Source: Planctomycetota bacterium (GTDB lineage Bacteria; Planctomycetota; Phycisphaerae; Phycisphaerales; UBA1924). From it: 64,000 nt of DNA. Under the pieces are notes generated by a model that was given only the letters and a program-made list of their open reading frames with translations, was not told where the DNA came from and searched no databases. This document shows positions 41,139 to 49,816 of the stretch, piece by piece; within the stretch, counting starts at the first letter, position 1; the number at the start of each line of letters is the position of its first letter. Position numbers and translations under genes: made by a program. The DNA lies in the NCBI GenBank assembly GCA_024280755.1, contig JAJRPN010000036.1, positions 62,001 to 126,000 on the forward strand. Direction: 5' to 3'.

Positions 41139-42947
41139 TTGTCAGTACACTTGAAACGATCGGTTGAAATGAGAACCTGGTTTATAATTCCGATTGCAGC
41201 GTGTATTTTCTTCGGGCTCGGTGGGGTGTATTCGTTATTGACGAGTACCCATCAGTGGGGGATCGCGGCGGCGGGGATTATGGTTGCGTATATCTTTTTG
41301 ATCGCGTATGTGGGGATCCAAGTGGCGCGGTTTGGGCGGATTAAGAGCGCGAACTTTGGGGCGTTGGTGGGGCTGTTTCTTGCAGGGTTTTACCTTGCGG
41401 GTGAGTTGATTGTTGCTGGGTTGATTGAACAGGTTTCGATTTCGCAGTGGTATGGCAGCCGATGGAACGATGGGTATGAACTCTTTGGAGCGGGGTCGTT
41501 TTCGATTAAGGGATTTCTTTGGGCGGTTGCGTATAGCTTGCGGATCTTGTTGATCTTGTTTGTGTTGCCTACTGCGATGCTTGGCGAGGGGGAGCGGCAG
41601 TTTTGTGAGTTGTGTAAATGCTCGACGACCAAGACGAGGTGGAAGAGTATTGTCAAGTCGTTTGATCCTGCTGTTCTTGGTGGTGTGTCTGATTTGCGGT
41701 CGTTGATGATGCTTGGTGCAGGCGATGGAGGGGAGCGTGGGGTTTGGCTTCGGGTGCGGACTTGTACATGTGCAAGCCTTGGGGAGTTGACAGTTGATCA
41801 ATACAAGATCGAGGCGGAGCAGCGGGGCGATACGATCATGAAGGATTCGCCGATCTCGCCGATTGGATTGTGTCGGCTTGTTGAATGGGTGCGGGCGACG
41901 GATGGATCGGCGGAGTTGCCGGGGTCTGATCTAGATATTGAGCAGTTTGGCGCGAATCGGCAGATGTTTGATTTGCCATTGGAACCAGAAGGCGACGAAT
42001 GGGAGTCATTGCATCGTTGGAATGGTTCGGGGATGGGGATGGAGTGGCGGTGTGATACGGAATATACACGGGCGATGCGTGTGTTGGTGGGCAAAGGTGA
42101 TTTTCGGGCGATCGAAGAGTCGCTTGCGATGGCAGAAGATATCAATGATATCGCTTGTATATATGAGGCAGGCGCGGATTGGTATGACCCTCAGGATTGG
42201 ATCGGGCTTTGGTGTGATGAGCAGCCTGAGAGTTCGGTTGCGCATACGGTGGCCGGGATTAATCATGTGAAACGGGCATGGCTCAAGCGTGGTGGTGGAT
42301 GGACGCCCAAGCATGTGCCTGAGTTTATGGGGCTATTGAACTTGGCGATGGAGTCGTTTGACCGGGCGACTGCGATTGATCCTGAGAATGCGACAGCGCA
42401 TGCTTGGAAGATCTATGCGGGCAAAGGGCTTGGTCAGGAGGATGAGCGGGTGCGTTCGTACTTTGATGCAGCAACTCGATCGCATCCTGATTTTCATGGG
42501 GCTCATTGGATGTACTTTGATTACCTGACACCCAAGTGGTATGGGTCGGAGGAACAGTGCATCGGCTTTGCGCGGGAGGTTTTGAAAAACCGAGCTGCGG
42601 GATCCGCGGCGTTGGGTGTTGTTGCGTATGCGCACTTTGAGATTGCTCGTGAGCGGATGGAGAAGGATAAGAAGGCTGGGTTTATGGGCTATTTGAGCCA
42701 GCCGGAGGTTCGGTCGGATATTGTGCGTGCCAATGAGTTGGCGTTTACGGATCATCGGATGAGTATGGTGACGCCGCGTGTGCGGGTGTTCTTTGCCTAT
42801 ATGCTTTGGCAGCTTGGTGAAACGCGGGGGGCGAAGTCGCACATGGAGATCATTGGCAAGACGACTCCTTGGGATCCGTTCTCGGCTTCGGTGTTCTTTT
42901 TATCGAAAGAGACTTATGCCAAGGCTCGTAAGGCGTGCGGGCTTTGA
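41139..42947 (+). CDS. Membrane protein with CxxC site and TPR-like C-terminal half
   Basis: 602 residues from TTG 41139 (GGAG 7 bp upstream); ATG 41169 (MRTWFIIP) is the alternative. The first 270 residues match the 38030 protein: four hydrophobic segments, an FCELCKCSTT Cys site and a TCTCAS pair. The second half is helical with TPR-like pairs (AEDINDIACIYEAGADWYDPQDW, FDRATAIDPENATAHAWKIYAGKGLG, DAATRSHPDFHGAHWMYFDYL), suggesting protein binding. Probably a duplicated membrane module fused to a solenoid. Function unknown. Confidence 0.7.
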   Translation: MSVHLKRSVEMRTWFIIPIAACIFFGLGGVYSLLTSTHQWGIAAAGIMVAYIFLIAYVGIQVARFGRIKSANFGALVGLFLAGFYLAGELIVAGLIEQVSISQWYGSRWNDGYELFGAGSFSIKGFLWAVAYSLRILLILFVLPTAMLGEGERQFCELCKCSTTKTRWKSIVKSFDPAVLGGVSDLRSLMMLGAGDGGERGVWLRVRTCTCASLGELTVDQYKIEAEQRGDTIMKDSPISPIGLCRLVEWVRATDGSAELPGSDLDIEQFGANRQMFDLPLEPEGDEWESLHRWNGSGMGMEWRCDTEYTRAMRVLVGKGDFRAIEESLAMAEDINDIACIYEAGADWYDPQDWIGLWCDEQPESSVAHTVAGINHVKRAWLKRGGGWTPKHVPEFMGLLNLAMESFDRATAIDPENATAHAWKIYAGKGLGQEDERVRSYFDAATRSHPDFHGAHWMYFDYLTPKWYGSEEQCIGFAREVLKNRAAGSAALGVVAYAHFEIARERMEKDKKAGFMGYLSQPEVRSDIVRANELAFTDHRMSMVTPRVRVFFAYMLWQLGETRGAKSHMEIIGKTTPWDPFSASVFFLSKETYAKARKACGL

Positions 42948-42983
42948 TGCTTGTCTCGAAGTGTTTTGGTCATTGGGTTTGTC

Positions 42984-43388
42984 TTAATCGGTGTGTGTTG
43001 AGCAGGTATTGTTGTCGCACTTGTGCTTAGCAAACCAACGCAGGCGGTTGTTGGCGAAGGTGATGTAGAGGCGGTCGGTGGTTGGGCGGATGATTGGGAG
43101 TTTGGTCCAGTTGATCATCCATCCTCGCCCGACGGCTTGCATTGTGAGGCGCAAGGAATCCATTGCGAGAAGGACTTGGCCATCGGGTGTGATGGCGTGC
43201 ATGACTCGACGGACATCGGCCGGATTGAGGTTGTGTTTTTTGATGAGATCTGTTTCTTGGCGCAGGTCGACCATTGAGAGCTGGTTGCGGTTGTTGTCGA
43301 GTTTGCGGAGTTTGGATGCGCTTGCGGAGCATACTGAACACATGCCGTCGTAGAGGATGATGATTGGTTTGTCGGTAGCGTTTGGCAT
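42984..43388 (-). CDS. DUF393/DCC-family thiol-disulfide oxidoreductase-like protein
   Basis: 134 residues. The start IIILYDGMCSVCSASASKLRKLD has the D-G-x-C-x-x-C signature of the DCC family near residues 14-20, and further on VLLAMDSLRLTMQAVGRGWMIN. It is a thioredoxin-fold-like protein whose role is mostly unknown. Convergent with the 41139 gene, 36 bp apart. Confidence 0.88.
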   Translation of the reverse strand: MPNATDKPIIILYDGMCSVCSASASKLRKLDNNRNQLSMVDLRQETDLIKKHNLNPADVRRVMHAITPDGQVLLAMDSLRLTMQAVGRGWMINWTKLPIIRPTTDRLYITFANNRLRWFAKHKCDNNTCSTHTD

Positions 43389-43450
43389 ATTGGATTATAG
43401 GTTAGGGCGTGCCTGCCGACTCATTCCCCACACAAGGACGCTCTCTTTTC

Positions 43451-43517
43451 GCCTCCCCCGGGCTTCCGGGGGAGCACCCATAGGGCGGTTGTGGCTGCGC
43501 AGCAGACGGAGGGGGTC
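43451..43517 (+). repeat. Family A palindromic element, copy 15
   Basis: CCTCCCCCGGGCTTCCGGGG and GAGCACCC, a short insert, GTGGCTGCGCAGCAGAC, tail GGAGGGGGTC. It faces copy 16 as an inverted pair. Confidence 0.75.
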
Positions 43518-43573
43518 TTGAAGAAGGCAATGGGCAATGGGGAAGAGGCAATGGGGAAGAAGAAGAAAGAGAA

Positions 43574-43625
43574 GACCCCCTCCGCATCACTTCGATCGGC
43601 ACCTCCCCCGGAAGCCCGGGGGAGG
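43574..43625 (-). repeat. Family A palindromic element, copy 16 (inverted)
   Basis: GACCCCCTCCGCATCACTTCG and CACCTCCCCCGGAAGCCCGG and on, in reverse orientation to copy 15. This is the same head-to-head arrangement as copies 1 and 2. Confidence 0.8.
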
Positions 43626-43634
43626 CGAATAGTT

Positions 43635-43663
43635 GAAAAAAGCCGAGCCGTCGGACTCGGCTT
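43635..43663 (-). terminator. Intrinsic terminator after the pilin-like gene
   Basis: AAGCCGAG / CTCGGCTT with an 8-nt loop overlaps the stop codon at 43662; on the minus strand it is followed by a T-run. Confidence 0.75.
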
Positions 43664-44348
43664 AGCCGCCGAGGTCTTTGATGAGTGTGTCGGTGACTGC
43701 TTCGACGGTTTCGCCGGTGGCTTTGTATCCGGTTGCGCCGGCGAGGTGGTCTGGTTCTACGCGCCCGGAGGTTGTGTCGTATCTCCACCCGTGGGTGTTT
43801 GCTCCTGCGGCGGCTCCATTTTGTCGAATGGTTGCGAGGCCGTTGATTTTGTTTGCGGGGATGCCGTTGATGTATGGGCCGTAGATTCCGGTGGCGTCGT
43901 TGACTATTCCGTCGAGATCGGAGCGTTTGATGAGTCGGAAGTAGAATGTTTTGAGTGTTCCGGCACCAACATGTGCCATCACGCCTTCGTGTTCGATTTC
44001 GTAGAGATCGAGTGCGCGTTGGATGACTGCTTGGTCACCAACGACGGCGTTTTTGGCGGCATTATCTGCGGAGCTTGACATGCGTGGGATTGCGATTGCG
44101 CTGATAATTCCGATGATGACTACAACGATCACGAGTTCTACTAGTGAGAATGCTCTTTGGCGGCGATTGAGATGGTGGGTGGAGTTGTAGATAAGTACAT
44201 AATCGGCCGGGTGCAGCGGGGGGATCGTGCAACCGGGCGAATGGATGTCTATTGGGAGATTTTGCCTAGTGCTTGTAGGAGTTGTGCAGGTCCGAGAATG
44301 GGTTAGGTCGTTTCTGGTTCGAGTCCTGAATCTGATTCGGTTGCGCAT
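43662..44348 (-). CDS. Type IV pilin/GspG-like pseudopilin (start uncertain)
   Basis: Up to 228 residues. The prepilin motif RRQRA then F-S-L-V-E-L and a 20-residue hydrophobic helix (VIVVVIIGIISAIAIPRM) is clear; mature Glu5 is present. As in the 19770 gene the residue before the cut is Ala. The head includes DQAVIQRALDLYEIEHEG, like GspG, with a Gly-rich end. The only ATG (44348) would give an unusual 66-residue leader overlapping the DoxX gene; a non-ATG start near the motif is more likely. Likely part of a type II secretion or pilus-like system. Confidence 0.8.
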   Translation of the reverse strand: MRNRIRFRTRTRNDLTHSRTCTTPTSTRQNLPIDIHSPGCTIPPLHPADYVLIYNSTHHLNRRQRAFSLVELVIVVVIIGIISAIAIPRMSSSADNAAKNAVVGDQAVIQRALDLYEIEHEGVMAHVGAGTLKTFYFRLIKRSDLDGIVNDATGIYGPYINGIPANKINGLATIRQNGAAAGANTHGWRYDTTSGRVEPDHLAGATGYKATGETVEAVTDTLIKDLGG

Positions 44349-44791
44349 CGTCCATCAACCGACCAGGCTCCTGCGCCTTTGAGGATGACGAATGCTGAGG
44401 TGAGGATGATGATTGCGGCGATTGCCATCATGAATGTTGGTTCTGCGCCGGGGACCATGATGGCGGGGTCTATTTCTGATGGGGTGGGCCATTGATCGTT
44501 TGGGATCTTCATGTGTGTGATGAGTGCGCCGAACATGGTGGCGATGGCGACGACTGCGCCCACGCGTGCGAATGCGCCGGAGAGGAGGAGGATGCCGGCG
44601 AGGACTTGGGCGAGTGGTGCGATGATGGCGGTGATGCCTGGCATCGGGAGCCCGGCGGCTTCAATCAAGGGCTTCATAGGCATCGCGCCTGTGAGGTGCA
44701 TGATGCCGAACATGAGGAGGGGGGCACCTGCGAGGATGCGGATGATGGCGATGTGTTTTTGATTTGTTGTTTTGGTGAGTGCGTTGTTCAT
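44303..44791 (-). CDS. DoxX-family membrane protein
   Basis: 162 residues from ATG 44791 (MNNALTKTTNQKHIAIIRI); a longer frame upstream reads into sequence before the gene and is not used. Four hydrophobic segments with the DoxX pattern: RILAGAPLLMFGIMHLTG, IIAPLAQVLAGILLLSGAF, VGAVVAIATMFGALITHM and MMAIAAIIILTSAFVILKG. Family members are small quinone-linked or thiosulfate-linked membrane proteins. The C-terminus overlaps the annotated start of the pilin gene. Confidence 0.85.
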   Translation of the reverse strand: MNNALTKTTNQKHIAIIRILAGAPLLMFGIMHLTGAMPMKPLIEAAGLPMPGITAIIAPLAQVLAGILLLSGAFARVGAVVAIATMFGALITHMKIPNDQWPTPSEIDPAIMVPGAEPTFMMAIAAIIILTSAFVILKGAGAWSVDGRCATESDSGLEPETT

Positions 44792-44861
44792 GTATCTATC
44801 AACGGCGATCTGTAGACTTCTATTCCAGAAATTTTGAAGGCTTTGACGAACTCTGTCGGTG

Positions 44862-45473
44862 CTATCGAACAACTCGGAGGCGGGGATGACTGGTGGGGCG
44901 GATGACAATCGGGTGATTCTCGGGAATTTGGTTGTTTTCATCCAAGTTGAAGTGTTTGAACTCGATTTGGGATGCTGGGCCGGTGCCTGGCTTTGCGCGG
45001 GCGGCGGCATCGACATTGATGGTACCTAGGGCGATTGAGGGTGCTTCGACGATTGAGCCTTCGATGGTTGCGCCGGGTTGGATGATGAGTTGTGCGGCCC
45101 GGATGCCGCCTTTGAGTTCGCCGGTGGAGGTGATTGTTGCGGTGCCGCCACAGATGCACATTCCTTGGACGACGCCCTCGATGAGGATGTCGTGCGAGGC
45201 GATGATGAGGTTTGCGATGAGCTTTGCTTGTGGGTGAACATGGATCGACTCGGTGGTCATGATGGATGTTCCCCAATGGCCTTTGGTGATTTCTATGGGG
45301 AGGAGTCGGAGGTTTCCTGCACAGTGGGGGCATGAGCTTGATTCGGCGTAGCCTGAGACGGTGGATTTTTTGGCGCAGCGGTAGCATGTCACGATGCGTG
45401 ATTCTGGTATGGCGGTGCGGGCGGAGCCTTTATCGCGCATGAGGAATCGTGGTGGCTTGAAGAATGAGGCCAT
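44862..45473 (-). CDS. Bactofilin with an N-terminal zinc-ribbon
   Basis: 203 residues from ATG 45473 (MASFFKPPRFLMRDKG). A zinc ribbon, CYRCAKK ... CPHCAG (about 29-50), precedes a bactofilin beta-helix: LIANLIIASHDILIEGVVQG, IRAAQLIIQPGATIEGSIVEAPSIALGTINVD. Bactofilins polymerise into cytoskeletal filaments next to the membrane. The ribbon is unusual and may bind a partner or nucleic acid. It pairs with the ordinary bactofilin 151 bp upstream on the same strand. Confidence 0.82.
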   Translation of the reverse strand: MASFFKPPRFLMRDKGSARTAIPESRIVTCYRCAKKSTVSGYAESSSCPHCAGNLRLLPIEITKGHWGTSIMTTESIHVHPQAKLIANLIIASHDILIEGVVQGMCICGGTATITSTGELKGGIRAAQLIIQPGATIEGSIVEAPSIALGTINVDAAARAKPGTGPASQIEFKHFNLDENNQIPENHPIVIRPTSHPRLRVVR

Positions 45474-45536
45474 AGAAATGGCCGATCCGGCGTTTGCCGA
45501 GTTCGGCCAGGGATGGGTAGTTTGGTGAGGTATTGA

Positions 45537-45611
45537 ACGAGCCGCGACCGTGAGGGAGTGGGTTTGGGAGCACGGCGAAGAGAAGAACACTCCCTTACGG
45601 TCGCGGCTCGT
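45537..45611. repeat. Family D inverted pair
   Basis: Arms of 24 bp at 45537-45560 and 45588-45611 match with one difference (core CCGCGACCGTAAGGGAG). It forms a long hairpin in the gap between the two bactofilin genes. Confidence 0.85.
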
Positions 45612-45624
45612 TGGGAGTCATGGA

Positions 45625-46122
45625 TTAGGCGACGCTTGAGCCTGTGGTTTGTGCCCAAGGCGGGGTGAGGTCGAGCTGGGTGGTGATGTTTGTTTTGGGC
45701 TCGGTGTTGATTGCTTGGGTTGGAGTTGAATGTGTTGTTGTGGTTTGTGTGGTGCCTGTCATTTCGTTGGCTCGTGGTCCGACATTGCAATGGCCTACGA
45801 ATGATGCGCCTTGGGCGACGACGAGTGTTCCTGCGGTGAGATCGCCCTGAACTTGGGCGTTTTCGGTGAGGGTAAGGCGGTCGCGGGCAAAGAGTGGGCC
45901 TTGGACTGAGCCATCGACGATGATTTTTTCTGCTTCGACTGCGGCGTTGCAGTTTGCACCGTTTCCGATGTGTACTTCGCCTTGGGCGGTGATTTTTCCT
46001 TCGAAGTTGCCCAAGATGCGGGCCGATTTTTCAAAGAACATCTCGCCTTTGATTGTGGTGTCTGCGCCGATGACGGTCATCTCTGGGGAGTTGTTTGCTT
46101 GTGTTGTTGGCATTTGTGACAT
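45625..46122 (-). CDS. Bactofilin cytoskeletal protein
   Basis: 165 residues from ATG 46122 (MSQMPTTQANNSPEMTVIGADTTIKGEMFF). The bactofilin beta-helix is evident: SARILGNFEGKITAQGEVHIGNGANCNAAVEAEKIIVDGSVQGPLFARDRLTLTENAQVQGDLTAGTLVVAQGASFVGHCNVG. The termini are polar and disordered (TQTTTTHSTPTQ). It forms membrane-linked filaments that position wall or secretion enzymes. It lies upstream of the zinc-ribbon bactofilin in the same orientation. Confidence 0.92.
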   Translation of the reverse strand: MSQMPTTQANNSPEMTVIGADTTIKGEMFFEKSARILGNFEGKITAQGEVHIGNGANCNAAVEAEKIIVDGSVQGPLFARDRLTLTENAQVQGDLTAGTLVVAQGASFVGHCNVGPRANEMTGTTQTTTTHSTPTQAINTEPKTNITTQLDLTPPWAQTTGSSVA

Positions 46123-46487
46123 ATTTGTGTCCTTCCCTATCCCTATGGAATGGCGAGCGTTTGCTCGATCTTGGTGGGCGCGGAGATCGTGGGCACACAG
46201 ATGGCTTGTGTATCTCGGCTTTCCCGATTGGTGATGAGTTGTTTGTTTGGCATCCTTGCCAGTGTTCGCCTTCCTTGGCACTGGTAGTGCATCGTCCAGA
46301 TAAGGGAGGGGACTGAAGTATGGGTTGTATGGATTGGAGAAATTGTGCGGATTGTGCAGGCAAAGTATGCCTGAATGGCTTGTTGGGGCTTGGGAGGGCG
46401 ATTTGTTGGTTGAACGGGCTTTTTGTGGTGGATTTGGGGGTGGCAATTGTGTGCCCGGGATGTCTGACGGGCCGATAATGATGAGAT

Positions 46488-49400
46488 ATGGCCAAGTCTA
46501 CTAAAGCGAGATCGAAGAAGAAGTCCTCTAAGCCTTACCGTATGCGGGATGGGTCTTATGAGCCCAGTGAGCAGCAGGTTCTTGCTGCGCGCGTTGGGTG
46601 GTTGGTTCTTGGTGCGCTTTGGATATTTGTGATTGCGGGATTGGTGAGCTTTGATGCGGGGGATAGCCCTTCGCATGCGGTGTGGCCGAACAATGCGAAG
46701 ACTGGGAACTGGACGGGTCCGATTGGTGCGTATATGTCGTATGGGTTGCTTCGGACCTTTGGGTTTGGGGTTGTGATCCCGATGGTGTTTACTGGTGTGA
46801 TGTTGACGCTTCGTTTGATTCGTCGCCCGATGACGCAGCCTGTGGTTCGTGCGATTGGTGCGTTGGTGTTGACGGCGTCGCTTTGTGTATTGCTTGGTGT
46901 GTTGATTCCTGATGGTGGGGCGTTGCCTGGATTGGCGGGCGGGACGCTTGGTGTTGTTGGCGCGGGGATGTTGCTTCCTGCGTTTGCGATGGCGGGGTCT
47001 TTGGTTTGGATTGTTTTGGCGACGATTGTTGGGTTGATTGTTTGCTGTGATAGATATGTTGTGATTGTGCCTGTTGCGATTTGGGGGATGGTTGCGCAGC
47101 GGGTGTTGCCGGCGTTGAGTGTTTCTGGGGTGAAGGCTGGCGAGGTTGCCGGTGCGACGGCGGTGCGTGCGAACGCGGGTGCTGATCGTGCGAGCGAGGC
47201 GGGGCGATTGGTTGGTCGTAAGGCTGGTGGTGGGATGCTTGCGGGGCTCAAGGCGATGTTGAGTAAAAAGCCTGCTCCTGTGATGGTTCGGTTGAACGAT
47301 ATTGACGATGAGATGGTGGAGGTGAAACCGATCGCGGCGCCTGTTATGACGCGTGAAGAAGAGATCGCGGCTCGGCGGAAAGCGAAGCCTCGGCGTACGG
47401 TCAAGCCGGTGCCTCAGCAGCTTGAGGAAGATGATGAGGATGTGGTTGGTGCGCCGCAGGTGTTCTCGCAGGAAGATTTACGTGAGAAGATTGCGAAGCT
47501 TCCGGTACGGTTTGCGCAGCAGAACAAGGAGATGGCGACGGATGACGACCTGGCCGATTTTCAGGATGTGCAGTCGCTTGAGGGGTATAGGTTCCCAACG
47601 ATGGATCTTTTGGTTGAGCCTGAGGTTGGGTTCAATGCCAAGCTTGAGGAGTTGGTTCGGAATCAGGCTGAGGCGTTAGAGCATGCGCTTCAGCAGTACA
47701 AGATTAATGGTGAGGTGGTGGATATTGAATCTGGCCCGGCGATTACGCTGTACCATATCCGTTTAGCGCCGGGGACGAAGGTATCGCAGATCAATGCGAT
47801 TGAGAGCGACCTTGCGCGATCGCTCAAGGCTGTGAATATTCGGGTGGTTGCCAACATGGTTGGTCGCGACACGATTGGTATTGAAGTGCCCAACCCGACG
47901 AAGGAACGGGTGCGTCTGAAGGAACTGATGAGTAATCGTTCGTTGTTTGAGGATATGAAGCTGCCGATGTTCCTTGGGAAGGATGCGGCGGGCGAGCCTT
48001 TGATTAGTGACCTGACGAAGATGCCTCACATGTTGATCGCGGGTACGACTGGTTCTGGTAAATCGGTGTGTATGAACACGATTATCATGAGCTTCCTGTA
48101 TACGAAGAAGCCGAACGAACTCAAGCTGGTTTTGGTTGATCCCAAGATGGTGGAGATGAGCCAGTTTAAGGATATCCCGCATTTGATGTGTCCTGTTGTG
48201 ACGGAGATGCCTAAGGCGGCGGCGATTTTGGAATGGGCGACGACGAAGATGGATGAGCGGTATGAGCTGCTCGCCAAGGCGGGTTGTCGCGATATTGGTG
48301 GGTACAACGAGCTTGAGTGGGATGAGCTCAAGGAGCGGTTGGATATCGAGACCGAAGAGCAGGCGGCAAGAGTGCCTAAGCAGTTGCCTTATATGGTGTT
48401 CATTATTGATGAACTTGCGGATTTGATGATGACGACCAAGGAGGTTGAGGGCGCGATTATTCGTATTGCTCAGAAGGCGCGTGCGGTGGGGATCCATTTG
48501 ATTCTTGCGACGCAACGCCCGCAGGCGAATGTGGTGACGGGTTTGATCAAGTCAAACATGCCTTGTCGTATTGCGTTTAAGGTGGCTTCGGGGATGGACT
48601 CGCGGATTGTGCTTGATCAGAAGGGCGGCGAGTTGCTGCTTGGTCAGGGCGATATGTTGCATTTGTCGCCGACGAGTCATGAGCTGAGCCGGGCGCAGGG
48701 GACGCTTGTTGATGATAAAGAGATTCGCAAGGTTGTGAAGTTCTTGAAGGATATCGCGGCGCCGAGCTTTGAACGGTCGTTGATGCAGGTTAAGGGTGGA
48801 ATGGACTCCGACGAAGAGCGGGTGTTCTTATCTGAGAATAACTCGTCGGCTTCGCTGCAGGCTGCGGAAGAAGATCCGATGTTTGATCGGGCGGTGGAGA
48901 TTGTGTTGGAGACCAAGCGTGGATCGGTATCGCTGTTGCAACGGCGATTGGCGATTGGGTATACGCGGGCGAGCCGACTGATTGATTTGATGGGGATCGC
49001 GGGGATTCTGTCGGATCATAAGGGTTCGGTGGCGCGTGATGTGTTGATCTCGCTTGATGAATGGGATGCGATGAAGGATTTGGTCGCGGAGGATGCGCGG
49101 GTTGCGGAGATGCGTGATCCTGAGGATCCGAGCCAGGAGATGATGTTTGAGGCGCAAGATGAAGAACTAGGCGAAGAAGTAGATGAGGAAGAAGCTCCGT
49201 TTGATGACGAGCCAGTGGCGGCGGTGGAGGTTTTGGGGACGCTTGTAGAAGAGGAAGAACTCGAAGATGAGTATGAGGAAGAAGTTGAGGACGATGATGA
49301 GGATGAAGACGAGGTAGATGAAGTGGGGGAGGCAGAGGAAGATGAGTTAGAGGAGGAAGAGGAAGAGCTTGAAGACGGCGAGGCTGTCGATGAGGAAGAA

Positions 49401-49589
49401 GAGGATGAAGAAGAGGTTGAGTATGAGTATGTCGATGAGGATGGGAACCCGATTGACCCGGCGGATATCGATGAGGATGAGTATGAGGTAGAGGATTCGG
49501 AGGAAGAAGAGGGTGATGAGGAAGATGAGGAGGGGTGTGAATATGAGGATGAGGAGTGTGAGGAGGAAGAGGAGCCGGCGTCTCGGTAA
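46488..49589 (+). CDS. ftsK: FtsK/SpoIIIE DNA translocase with a long acidic C-terminal tail
   Basis: 1033 residues. Four N-terminal membrane segments (about 36-55, 83-105, 120-145, 160-180) anchor it at the division site. The motor has Walker A GTTGSGKS (519-526), VLVDPKMVEMSQF, Walker B FIIDELADLMM and the RAVGIHLILATQRP block. The gamma winged-helix region (DRAVEIVLETKRGSVSLLQRRLAIGYTRASRLIDLMG) recognises orientation sequences. About 140 residues after it are almost all Glu/Asp, an extension not part of ordinary FtsK. The protein moves chromosomal DNA at the closing septum. A strong terminator follows. Confidence 0.95.
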   Translation: MAKSTKARSKKKSSKPYRMRDGSYEPSEQQVLAARVGWLVLGALWIFVIAGLVSFDAGDSPSHAVWPNNAKTGNWTGPIGAYMSYGLLRTFGFGVVIPMVFTGVMLTLRLIRRPMTQPVVRAIGALVLTASLCVLLGVLIPDGGALPGLAGGTLGVVGAGMLLPAFAMAGSLVWIVLATIVGLIVCCDRYVVIVPVAIWGMVAQRVLPALSVSGVKAGEVAGATAVRANAGADRASEAGRLVGRKAGGGMLAGLKAMLSKKPAPVMVRLNDIDDEMVEVKPIAAPVMTREEEIAARRKAKPRRTVKPVPQQLEEDDEDVVGAPQVFSQEDLREKIAKLPVRFAQQNKEMATDDDLADFQDVQSLEGYRFPTMDLLVEPEVGFNAKLEELVRNQAEALEHALQQYKINGEVVDIESGPAITLYHIRLAPGTKVSQINAIESDLARSLKAVNIRVVANMVGRDTIGIEVPNPTKERVRLKELMSNRSLFEDMKLPMFLGKDAAGEPLISDLTKMPHMLIAGTTGSGKSVCMNTIIMSFLYTKKPNELKLVLVDPKMVEMSQFKDIPHLMCPVVTEMPKAAAILEWATTKMDERYELLAKAGCRDIGGYNELEWDELKERLDIETEEQAARVPKQLPYMVFIIDELADLMMTTKEVEGAIIRIAQKARAVGIHLILATQRPQANVVTGLIKSNMPCRIAFKVASGMDSRIVLDQKGGELLLGQGDMLHLSPTSHELSRAQGTLVDDKEIRKVVKFLKDIAAPSFERSLMQVKGGMDSDEERVFLSENNSSASLQAAEEDPMFDRAVEIVLETKRGSVSLLQRRLAIGYTRASRLIDLMGIAGILSDHKGSVARDVLISLDEWDAMKDLVAEDARVAEMRDPEDPSQEMMFEAQDEELGEEVDEEEAPFDDEPVAAVEVLGTLVEEEELEDEYEEEVEDDDEDEDEVDEVGEAEEDELEEEEEELEDGEAVDEEEEDEEEVEYEYVDEDGNPIDPADIDEDEYEVEDSEEEEGDEEDEEGCEYEDEECEEEEEPASR

Positions 49590-49628
49590 TGGGTGATGTT
49601 GGTTTTCTGATTGAATGGATATATTCGA

Positions 49629-49660
49629 AACGCCCAGAGTTTGTGCTTTGGGCGTTTTTC
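49629..49660 (+). terminator. Intrinsic terminator after ftsK
   Basis: AACGCCCAGAG / CTTTGGGCGTT (one G-U pair) with a 6-nt loop, followed by TTTTTC. It lies 39 bp after the stop codon. Confidence 0.8.
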
Positions 49661-49816
49661 TTTGGGTTTATGAGTGAGTTTGGGTGATAAATTGGGTAAA
49701 AATTTGTGGTTTGGAGAGTTGGAATGAAACTTCTGATTGATGAACCCGAACAACCTAGGATGAATGCCTTACCCGCGACGCTGCGGGTTGTCATGTCGAA
49801 TGAAAGGACACCCACT

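Noticed and set aside
44305-44330. tRNA T-loop-like GGTTCGAGTCC
   Set aside because: No cloverleaf could be built around it and it lies in the DoxX coding sequence.
49150-49589. Minus-strand Ser-rich frame opposite the FtsK tail
   Set aside because: It is the antisense shadow of Glu/Asp codons, without ribosome site or domain.
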